DNA of 64,000 nucleotides, taken from NCBI RefSeq assembly GCF_010119235.1, contig NZ_JAAATZ010000001.1:526501-590500 (forward strand). Direction: 5' to 3'. This DNA is from Flavobacterium phycosphaerae (GTDB lineage: Bacteria > Bacteroidota > Bacteroidia > Flavobacteriales > Flavobacteriaceae). Numbering within the stretch: position 1 is the first letter of the stretch; each line of letters starts with the position of its first letter. Both the position numbers and the translations under genes were made by a program. Below the pieces are notes generated by a model, which worked only from the letters and a program-made list of their open reading frames with translations, searched no databases and had not been told where the DNA came from. Shown here one piece after another: positions 44,665 to 52,247 of the stretch.

Positions 44665-45468
44665 TTAGCGTTCGAGGCTTTCCATTTTGTCTTTGTGAAA
44701 AATATCAAACTCTTCTTGGGTTACCACTCTACCGGTATTAGGAACTCTAATAGGTGTATTTCCCTTATTGCTTAAAGTAACTTTTGAACATAATGTAATA
44801 GCAACTTCATCATTAAGTTCCAAGATTAAACCGGGCAATCCCCAATAGCTGGCTGGGCCAACACTAACCGGAATTTCAGGAGTGTACCATGCAATAATCT
44901 TTTTATCCTTTGGCTCTTCCTTCGTAAAAAAAGATGTTTTTGCTTGCTGCTTGCTTAAATACTCTTCATATTCCTTCTTGTCCTTTTCTGAAACCGGAAT
45001 TATAAGTTCTGCCTTATAGCAATTATAATCTCCTATTTTCTTAGTTTCATTTATCAGCTTCCAATCAAGAGGAATTAATTTTTCAACAATTAAAAACTCT
45101 TTTCCTAATATATCATCTTCAGTAATTTTTGTTTGGTCTTTGAGATTGATGTACTTTTTCCCTTCGCCCGAGAAACTGATAGTGACACTCACATCATCAC
45201 TTTCCGGCTTTGGTTTTTCCAAATATTGCTGTTTTTCGTACAATGCTTCTTTTTGGTTAAAAGTCAGAATAAACATTTTTTCAGAAGCTATCTGTAAGGC
45301 TTCATTATAGGCTTTTTTCAATTCGGCATCATCGTTTTGCTTAACACCAAAGCCCTTTCCTCCGTTTTTTAAAATGCGTTTGGAGAAATATTCTGCTTTG
45401 CCTTGAAATTCTTGGGCATTAAACACTACAGCAGCGAAAATCAACGATAGGAGAATTACTTTTTTCAT
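44665..45468 (-). CDS. GLPGLI family protein
   Basis: 267 residues with signal peptide MKKVILLSLIFAAVVFNAQ. The name-giving motif YWGLPGLILELND lies near the C-terminus, with AWYTPEIPVSVGP before it. The function of this Bacteroidota exported family is unknown; members cluster with outer-membrane barrels, as here. It lies 9 nt after the second GLPGLI gene. Confidence 0.9.
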   Translation of the reverse strand: MKKVILLSLIFAAVVFNAQEFQGKAEYFSKRILKNGGKGFGVKQNDDAELKKAYNEALQIASEKMFILTFNQKEALYEKQQYLEKPKPESDDVSVTISFSGEGKKYINLKDQTKITEDDILGKEFLIVEKLIPLDWKLINETKKIGDYNCYKAELIIPVSEKDKKEYEEYLSKQQAKTSFFTKEEPKDKKIIAWYTPEIPVSVGPASYWGLPGLILELNDEVAITLCSKVTLSNKGNTPIRVPNTGRVVTQEEFDIFHKDKMESLER

Positions 45469-45477
45469 CGGTCGAAA

Positions 45478-46386
45478 TTAATGTCCAAATCTCATTTGAG
45501 TTCTACCGCCCCCTTTTCCGTCGTACATTTGGCGCATCTCTTCCATTTTTTTGACTACGGTTTCATCGTATTCCTTTTGCGAAATCACTTTACCATTGGT
45601 TGGCGCTTTGATTTCAACTTTGTCTTTGGCATTCAAAACCACTTTAGAACATAAAATTACCGTTTTGCCGTCATTGACTTCCAAAATCAAACCCGGAAGA
45701 CCCCAATAAGTTTCCGGTCCTTGGTTCACCGGAATTTCAGGCGTATACCAAGCGGTAATGGTAATTTCTTTAGGCATATCAAAATCATCCATGAAGTTGG
45801 TTTTTTTGTCTTTGTCTTCAGTCTTAGTTTCTGATTTTGCAGCATCTTCTTTTTTATTTTCTTCTTTTTTAGGACGGAAATTTCTAAAATCAGACTGGCT
45901 AACCGGACGCACTGCTGTTGCTTTGAAGCAGTTGTAACCACCTATAACGCGGGTTTCCGACTCCATTTTCCAGTTTAGTTTTGGCAGCGAATCTTTGACT
46001 AGAAATTCTTTCCCCATAAACTCTTTGTCCACCGTATAGCTTTTGTCCTTTACGTTTTTATAGTACGTTCCGCCGCCGCCCATCATTGAAGACATCATTC
46101 TAAAGCCGCCTTGTTGCCCGCCGGGAGCATCAAGCTTTTCTTCTTCTTTATAAATAGAAGCCGATTTGTCAAAATTGAGAATGAATGTTTTTTCGAACAT
46201 TTTTTTCATGCGCTCTTCAATCATTTTCTGCATTTCGGGAGTGATTTCTTTATTGCCTTCAAAACGGGATTTGAAATCAGATGTACTGGTTTTGGATTCA
46301 TAAACCGCCATGCCCTGAAAATCTTTTTGTGCATTTGAAGTACTAAATACCAAGAGTAATGTGAAAGTTAAAACGATGCTTTTCAT
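45478..46386 (-). CDS. GLPGLI family protein
   Basis: 302 residues with signal peptide MKSIVLTFTLLLVFSTSNAQ. The motif YWGLPGLILEVNDG and AWYTPEIPVNQGP are present. It has a Lys/Glu-rich low-complexity stretch (KEENKKEDAAKSETKTEDKD) before the motif and Gly/Met-rich GGQQGGFRMMSSMMGGGG. It is first of three genes, with the paralogue and the barrel protein downstream. Confidence 0.9.
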   Translation of the reverse strand: MKSIVLTFTLLLVFSTSNAQKDFQGMAVYESKTSTSDFKSRFEGNKEITPEMQKMIEERMKKMFEKTFILNFDKSASIYKEEEKLDAPGGQQGGFRMMSSMMGGGGTYYKNVKDKSYTVDKEFMGKEFLVKDSLPKLNWKMESETRVIGGYNCFKATAVRPVSQSDFRNFRPKKEENKKEDAAKSETKTEDKDKKTNFMDDFDMPKEITITAWYTPEIPVNQGPETYWGLPGLILEVNDGKTVILCSKVVLNAKDKVEIKAPTNGKVISQKEYDETVVKKMEEMRQMYDGKGGGRTQMRFGH

Positions 46387-46504
46387 TGTAGTTTATTTTG
46401 ATAGAGCAAATATGACGAATCGTTGCGAAATCTGCTACCAATATTTTGTTAAAATAGTATTTCAGTCTCATTGAAATTAATTTGGTTTACCGTAAATTAG
46501 CCTT

Positions 46505-47299
46505 ATGATGAAAAACACGATTTACCTTTTTTTACTACTAACTTGTTCGCTTAGTTTTTGTCAAAAACCAAAACTGAAAACTACTTCTTTGAATTCCGAA
46601 GAAATGGAAAATAAGACTTATGTCGGTTTCGATGGTTTGGGCAACAATTATTACATTAAAGACAATGTATTTATCAAACAGGACAACAAACAAAAATGGG
46701 AATACAAAAATATAGCCTTAGGAAAAATAACTTCGGTAGATTATATAAACCCGTTGCAAATAGTGGTTTTTTATGAAGATTTCAATACGATTATTACACT
46801 GGACAATCAGCTGAATGAAATTCAGAAACTGAATCTTTTTGATATTGACAACAGTATTTTTGCTTCTAAAATCGGCATGGCTTCTAAGAGTCAGTTTTGG
46901 ATTTACAATGCTTTGACACAGCAGATTTTGTTGTTCAATTATGCTAATAATACTTCCACCACCGTTGGAAATCCGATACAGGAAAGCATCAAATACACCC
47001 AGTCTGATTTCAATAATTTTTACTGGATTGATGAAAACAATAATTGGTTTGCTACTGATATTTATGGCAAAGTGACTTTGCTGGCTAACATTCCGCCATG
47101 GGAAAAATTGCAGATAATAGATAATGATAAATTGTTGTTTTCCTATGACAATATTCTGTATTGCCTGAATAACAAATCGAAAGTGATTTACGAAATAGAA
47201 ATTGTTGAGAAATCGTTTCAGAATTTTTATTACAAAGACCAAATTTTAGCTATTTTTACCAACCAACAAATTACCAATTTTAAATTAAAATTACCATAA
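46505..47299 (+). CDS. Exported protein of unknown function
   Basis: 264 residues (or 263 if the second ATG is used). Signal peptide MKNTIYLFLLLTCSLSFCQ. The mature part has regularly spaced strand-like pieces, about 40 residues apart (KITSVDYINPLQIVVFYEDF, QFWIYNALTQQILLFNYAN), suggesting a beta-propeller. No family is recognised. Its stop overlaps the start of the deoxynucleoside kinase (TAATG), so the two are coupled. Confidence 0.7.
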   Translation: MMKNTIYLFLLLTCSLSFCQKPKLKTTSLNSEEMENKTYVGFDGLGNNYYIKDNVFIKQDNKQKWEYKNIALGKITSVDYINPLQIVVFYEDFNTIITLDNQLNEIQKLNLFDIDNSIFASKIGMASKSQFWIYNALTQQILLFNYANNTSTTVGNPIQESIKYTQSDFNNFYWIDENNNWFATDIYGKVTLLANIPPWEKLQIIDNDKLLFSYDNILYCLNNKSKVIYEIEIVEKSFQNFYYKDQILAIFTNQQITNFKLKLP

Positions 47300-47913
47300 T
47301 GCACATAGCGGTAGCAGGAAACATCGGAGCAGGAAAGACAACATTGACCAGATTTTTGGCCAAACATTTCAAGTGGGAACCTCATTTTGAGGATGTAGTT
47401 GACAATCCCTATTTGGATGATTTCTACCACCAAATGGAACGTTGGAGTTTTAATTTACAGATTTATTTCTTGAACTCTCGTTTTCGTCAAGTGTTGCAAA
47501 TTCGCGAAAGCGGTAAAAACATCATTCAGGATCGTACGATTTATGAAGATGCTCACATCTTTGCTCCCAATTTGCATGCAATGGGCTTAATGACTAATCG
47601 TGATTTTCAAAATTATACCGATCTTTTTGAATTGATGGAAGGATTAGTGGGCTCCCCGGATTTGTTGATTTATTTAAGAAGTTCGATTCCTAATTTGGTT
47701 TCGCAAATTCACAAGCGAGGTCGTGATTATGAAAATACCATTTCGATTGATTATTTAAGTCGATTGAACGAACGCTACGAAGCTTGGATAACCACTTACG
47801 ACAAAGGAAAGCTGCTTATTATTGATGTTGACAATGTTGATTTTGTCAATAATCCTGAAGATTTAGGAATGATCATCAACCGAATTGACGCTGAGATAAA
47901 CGGATTGTTTTAG
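47299..47913 (+). CDS. Deoxynucleoside kinase
   Basis: 204 residues. P-loop AGNIGAGKTTLTRFLAKHF at the N-terminus, DRTIYEDAHIFA, LIYLRSS, and the lid region HKRGRDYE mark the dNK family (deoxyadenosine/deoxyguanosine kinase type). It phosphorylates deoxynucleosides for salvage. Specificity is not readable. Translation is coupled to the upstream exported protein by a 1-nt overlap. Confidence 0.92.
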   Translation: MHIAVAGNIGAGKTTLTRFLAKHFKWEPHFEDVVDNPYLDDFYHQMERWSFNLQIYFLNSRFRQVLQIRESGKNIIQDRTIYEDAHIFAPNLHAMGLMTNRDFQNYTDLFELMEGLVGSPDLLIYLRSSIPNLVSQIHKRGRDYENTISIDYLSRLNERYEAWITTYDKGKLLIIDVDNVDFVNNPEDLGMIINRIDAEINGLF

Positions 47914-47925
47914 TCCTTTATATAT

Positions 47926-47953
47926 AAAAAGCCCCGCAAATGCGGGGCTTTTT
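47926..47953. terminator. Bidirectional terminator after deoxynucleoside kinase
   Basis: A 13-bp stem AAAAAGCCCCGCA / TGCGGGGCTTTTT with a 2-nt AA loop, between convergent genes. Confidence 0.9.
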
Positions 47954-47963
47954 ATTTTCAACA

Positions 47964-50861
47964 TTACTCTTTAATTATTTTAAGTGTTTTAGTGGTGGTG
48001 CCTTGGCAAACCACAACTTGATACAATCCTGAGGAATATCCCTGTCCTAAAGTGAGATCAGCCATAGCATCCGGTTGGATTGCGGTTCTTTCAATGAGTT
48101 TTCCGGTCATGTCATAAACCGCAATGGTTACCCCTTCGTTGTTTGAAGAGTGTAAATCTAAGTTAAAACCATTTTTGTATGGGTTCGGGGAGGCAGTTAC
48201 CTCAAATAATAAAGCCGCATCCAACTTCGTAATTAGACATTCCTGATAATAAACCGTCGCAGCTACACCAAAAACCGAGGCACCACAGCTATTGGTAAAT
48301 TTAGCCCTTAAATAATTAGCGCCTACAACCGGATTGTTCACGGTATAGCTCTCGTTTGTAGCACCTCCAATATCTGCAAATCCTGTGGTCGTTGAAGTTG
48401 TGGAAGCCTGCCATTGAATAGTGCCGTTGTATCCTGAGCCAATGGTAAGCACTTTGGAATGATTGCTAGTACACATTGCTGTTGAGGAGCTTGCTCCTGA
48501 AGGTGAAGTAACGTTTTTCGAAATGTTCTTAGCCAATGGTTTGGCAACCATATACACATAGACCGTATTGCTATAAACTGTTGAACAACTGCCTAAGGTC
48601 ACCTTGGCGCGGAACGCAGTATTGTAGGCTAAATTTCCGGTGCTTATTGACAATGCGTTGGAGTTAGCTATACTGGTCCACGTTGGCGATGCCGCCGTAT
48701 AATTTATTGATTTTTGCCATGTGATGGTTCCTGTAGCTGTGGTTATGGTTACGCTGGTTGCTGTACCCGAACAAATGGTGGTTAAAGCTGCACTGGTAGT
48801 ACCGACTGAGGCGAGTGTTCCAATGATGTAAGAAACAACATCACTATAAACAGGACTACAGGCACCGCTGGTCACTTTCGCCCTGAAATAAGTGTTTCCG
48901 GTTATGTTCACCAACATATAAGCGGCCGAAGTACTGCTTACCGAAGTGGTTCCAAAAGATAAACTAGATGTGGCAGACGAAGCTGTTGGCGCATTGAAAT
49001 AGGTGATTCCATCTATAGAATATTCCCATTGTATTTTTCCGATATAACCCATAATTTTCAAGGTTCCACTGCCTCCGCTACAAATAGTTCCTCCACCCGT
49101 AATTGTTCCCGCAACCGGAGTCGGATTTACCGTAATCGTTTTTATAGTCGAAGTGGCTGTAGTTCCGCAAGGGGCGTTGGTTACAATCGCACGATACGAT
49201 TTATAGGAAGTCAGCTGCATATTAGTTACCGTGAATGTAGTTCCTGTCGCGTTCGGAATATCTGAAAACGTACTACTCGCATTAGGAGCCGATTGCCATT
49301 GAATAGATGTGCCAACATAATTGCCAAGCGTAAAAGTAATATCATTGGCTTCGCATACCGAACTGGCTGCTGTTATGCTTCCTGATTTGGCCACGCCTAT
49401 AATCGTTAGGTTTACAGCATCCGAAGTTACTGAAGCGCATTCGCCTCCCCCAACGATGACTCTGTATTGGGTTCCTGATTTGGGTAAGGCTGTCGTTGTT
49501 CTTGTAATACTTAAAGCAGCTGAAGTATAATTACTGTAAACACTTCCGGCATTGGAACTTGTAATCGTTATCCATGTCGAATTGGGCATGGCATCGGTAA
49601 GTACACGATACTGCCAAGTGTAAGTTGGACTAGCAATGTTTGATGCTACTGAAATATTAGCCATTGAACCTAACGTTGTACATAGCACTGGAGCAATTGG
49701 GGCTGTTGTTATGAGCGAATTATTGATGGTCAGATTTAATATTTCGGTATGATTGCCTGTTACAACCGTATACGTTCCCGATGTGCTATAGGTTTGGCCA
49801 TTTACTGACCATGTGTAACTACCACAAACAGTTGCTGTGGTTGTGTTGGATGTCGGATTCAAAAATTCACAAGTTGAACTCAACTGGCAATTGGGATTAG
49901 TATACCCAGATTGGTTGATTTTGTTTTGATAATATGCCATTTCATTTGCATCAGCACATATATACTGTAAGTTTGGTGTGCCCTGAAAATTAATCCCAGA
50001 AGTTGGTGGGGGAACTACTGGAGGAGGAATGGCATTAGCACCACTATTCCCCATTCTGTAATTAGCAGAAAACTCACTGCTCATTATGATGTTATCTTTA
50101 GTATTGATAGAGATTAAATTGGTGTTGTATGAACAGTTTATCTGAACCCAAGGTCGCGATACAGTAAAAATACTCACATCAATTTTACTCAAATTATTAT
50201 AGGCACAGTTAATGGAATAAATAGAATTCAGACCAGCAAGATCAAGCACTGTCAATTGATTATTTGAACAATCAAAATTAAACAGACTGGTAAGTCCCGT
50301 CAATGTTAAACTTGTCAATTGATTATTATTGCATACAAATGTGTTTAAAATTGATAACCCGCTTACGTTTAGATTAGAAATCGAATTATTATTACAATAC
50401 AGATACTTTAAAGCGGTCAAATTGTGTAAATCTAAATTCGATATTGAATTATTAGTGCAGTAAAGGGTTTGCAGGTTTAAATTGGTCAAATTCAAATTAG
50501 ATATTGCATTTTTTGAACAATCTAGTTCTTTCAGGTTAACTAAAGCACTAAGATTGATAGATGTTAATTGATTATTATTACAGTTCAGTTCTCTAAGATT
50601 AGTAAAACTTTCGATTCCGGTTAAATCTGAAATATTGGAACTCATTACCCATAACCTATAAATAAGTTGTGCTTCACTAACCTGAATTTGCCCATCATGA
50701 TTGGCATCAATAGGGACTATATTATACGATGAATTAAATCCTATTGGTCCGGTTGTCGCCAACAATTTCGCTTTAAAATTGGCATCGGGAATATTAACAA
50801 TCTGAGCCTTACTAACGGCAACTGCCAAACAGAAAAAAAAGAGCGTGTAAAGTTTCTTCAT
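47964..50861 (-). CDS. LRR protein with T9SS C-terminal sorting domain
   Basis: 965 residues with signal peptide MKKLYTLFFFCLAVAVSKAQ. A calcium-loop-like PIDANHDGQIQVSEA (about 52-66) precedes about eight leucine-rich repeats of 20-21 residues (LRELNCNNNQLTSINLSAL type). A region of Ig-like Ser/Thr-rich repeats with paired Cys follows. The C-terminal type A sorting domain (ASPNPYKNGFNLDLHSSN ... LKIIKE) targets the type IX system. It is probably a cell-surface adhesin or binding protein; the ligand is unknown. Confidence 0.9.
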   Translation of the reverse strand: MKKLYTLFFFCLAVAVSKAQIVNIPDANFKAKLLATTGPIGFNSSYNIVPIDANHDGQIQVSEAQLIYRLWVMSSNISDLTGIESFTNLRELNCNNNQLTSINLSALVNLKELDCSKNAISNLNLTNLNLQTLYCTNNSISNLDLHNLTALKYLYCNNNSISNLNVSGLSILNTFVCNNNQLTSLTLTGLTSLFNFDCSNNQLTVLDLAGLNSIYSINCAYNNLSKIDVSIFTVSRPWVQINCSYNTNLISINTKDNIIMSSEFSANYRMGNSGANAIPPPVVPPPTSGINFQGTPNLQYICADANEMAYYQNKINQSGYTNPNCQLSSTCEFLNPTSNTTTATVCGSYTWSVNGQTYSTSGTYTVVTGNHTEILNLTINNSLITTAPIAPVLCTTLGSMANISVASNIASPTYTWQYRVLTDAMPNSTWITITSSNAGSVYSNYTSAALSITRTTTALPKSGTQYRVIVGGGECASVTSDAVNLTIIGVAKSGSITAASSVCEANDITFTLGNYVGTSIQWQSAPNASSTFSDIPNATGTTFTVTNMQLTSYKSYRAIVTNAPCGTTATSTIKTITVNPTPVAGTITGGGTICSGGSGTLKIMGYIGKIQWEYSIDGITYFNAPTASSATSSLSFGTTSVSSTSAAYMLVNITGNTYFRAKVTSGACSPVYSDVVSYIIGTLASVGTTSAALTTICSGTATSVTITTATGTITWQKSINYTAASPTWTSIANSNALSISTGNLAYNTAFRAKVTLGSCSTVYSNTVYVYMVAKPLAKNISKNVTSPSGASSSTAMCTSNHSKVLTIGSGYNGTIQWQASTTSTTTGFADIGGATNESYTVNNPVVGANYLRAKFTNSCGASVFGVAATVYYQECLITKLDAALLFEVTASPNPYKNGFNLDLHSSNNEGVTIAVYDMTGKLIERTAIQPDAMADLTLGQGYSSGLYQVVVCQGTTTKTLKIIKE

Positions 50862-50892
50862 AAGTATAGCTTTTTGAAAATCAAAGTTATAA

Positions 50893-50920
50893 AAAATGCC
50901 TCATGTTGATGAGGCATTTT
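50893..50920 (-). terminator. Terminator of the 50938-52089 lipoprotein gene
   Basis: A 12-bp stem AAAATGCCTCAT / ATGAGGCATTTT with a 4-nt loop CAAC and a T-rich tail on the minus strand, 17 nt after the stop. Confidence 0.85.
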
Positions 50921-50937
50921 CAATAGAATTCTAAAGA

Positions 50938-52089
50938 TTATAAATTCAAGATTACATATTCTAAAATCAAACCTGAATTACCAATATTTCCGTTAGCATG
51001 ATTGTGGAAAGTGGTGTAGTATATCGTTCCGCTATTATTGGTATTGGTACAAGCACCAACTGAATCGCCGTGAGCTTCATGACTCGGCCATTCACTTTCT
51101 TCTATTGTAATGGTAATTGGACTTCCTGAGTCATCTGTATGACAAATAGTAATCCAACCATCATTTTCATTATCGCCAACCGGATCAGAAACAGTCCCTG
51201 AACTGAAGCTGTTTGTTTTAATCATTAAAGGTTGGTTAGAAACCGGATCACTCACCATTACATCCCAGTAAGTGGCATCATAACTGAATACATTTTGCCA
51301 AGAGCCTAAATTATACTCAATATCAAGTGCGGAAAATCCTAAAGCGGTAGCCAAATTAGCATCTGTTACTTGGGCTCCGGTAATAGTAGTACTGGCACCG
51401 ATATTTTTCGAACACAGTTTATCATCCGGAATAAATCCGCCGGTTTCACCACAATCATGTGAATTTGAACCTCCACCGGTTAAATAGGCAACTGCCCAAT
51501 CTGATGCGTATAAACTACCTCCATTGGTCACAAAATTGGCCAAATTAGTATCCATAGCAGCATTAACATAACCTTGTTTTGCACCACAATTTAAGAAGAT
51601 AATGTCAAATTGAGATACTATACTGTAATCAGCCAAGTCAGCATTAGTAATTTGAGTTATGGTATATCCTAAACCCGTAACGATATCTTGGATTTCATCA
51701 TAATAACCGGCTACATAAGCCATATTGGCCACCTGGTCTAATCTTGACAATGATGAGTCTATGGTTAAAGTTTGATCTTTTACAACGGTTACCTGAAGCG
51801 AGGTCCTGAAATTAGCTCCTCCACCGGTTTGCATTTGTAGTTTTCTTTGTCCGATAGGGGCTTGTAACGAAAAATCCCCATTGGCTTGAGTATAGGTATA
51901 ATAAAGTTTGTTGTTGTCATCAAAGACAAAAACTAAGGCCCCACCTACCGGTTTAGAGCCATTTTTAACCATAAGTTTTCCTTTTATGGTTCCTGTTGCT
52001 TGAACTGGTGTTGAACTGTCATCCTTACTGCAACTCAACATCAGAAAGACTAACCCTAAAAAGGGTACTAAAATAGATTTAATTCTCAT
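50938..52089 (-). CDS. Lipoprotein with carboxypeptidase regulatory-like domain
   Basis: 383 residues. A lipoprotein signal MRIKSILVPFLGLVFLMLSC, with the lipid Cys at residue 20, is followed by an Asp/Ser-rich linker. A carboxypeptidase-like beta domain (GTIKGKLMVKNGSKPVGGAL) comes next. The C-terminal part has a glutamine-amidotransferase-like fold start (FDIIFLNCGAKQGYVNAAM, VTNGGSLYASDWAVAYLTGG) that may be non-enzymatic. It is flanked by terminators on both sides, so it is a single-gene unit. Function is unknown. Confidence 0.78.
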   Translation of the reverse strand: MRIKSILVPFLGLVFLMLSCSKDDSSTPVQATGTIKGKLMVKNGSKPVGGALVFVFDDNNKLYYTYTQANGDFSLQAPIGQRKLQMQTGGGANFRTSLQVTVVKDQTLTIDSSLSRLDQVANMAYVAGYYDEIQDIVTGLGYTITQITNADLADYSIVSQFDIIFLNCGAKQGYVNAAMDTNLANFVTNGGSLYASDWAVAYLTGGGSNSHDCGETGGFIPDDKLCSKNIGASTTITGAQVTDANLATALGFSALDIEYNLGSWQNVFSYDATYWDVMVSDPVSNQPLMIKTNSFSSGTVSDPVGDNENDGWITICHTDDSGSPITITIEESEWPSHEAHGDSVGACTNTNNSGTIYYTTFHNHANGNIGNSGLILEYVILNL

Positions 52090-52197
52090 TGGTTTTTGGT
52101 TGTTTGGTTAATAAATTATCTGATTGTAAGTGACTTGAGGTAATCAAATATAATAAAAAAAGAAAGCAAAAAAACATAACATACAAAAATCAAAAAA

Positions 52198-52225
52198 AAA
52201 GTGCCTCACATATGTGAGGCACTTT
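52198..52225 (-). terminator. Terminator of the membrane pyrophosphatase gene
   Basis: Stem AAAGTGCCTCACA / TGTGAGGCACTTT with a 2-nt loop TA and a long T run on the minus strand, 22 nt after the stop. Confidence 0.88.
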
Positions 52226-52247
52226 TGTATCAAATAGAAATACTTTA

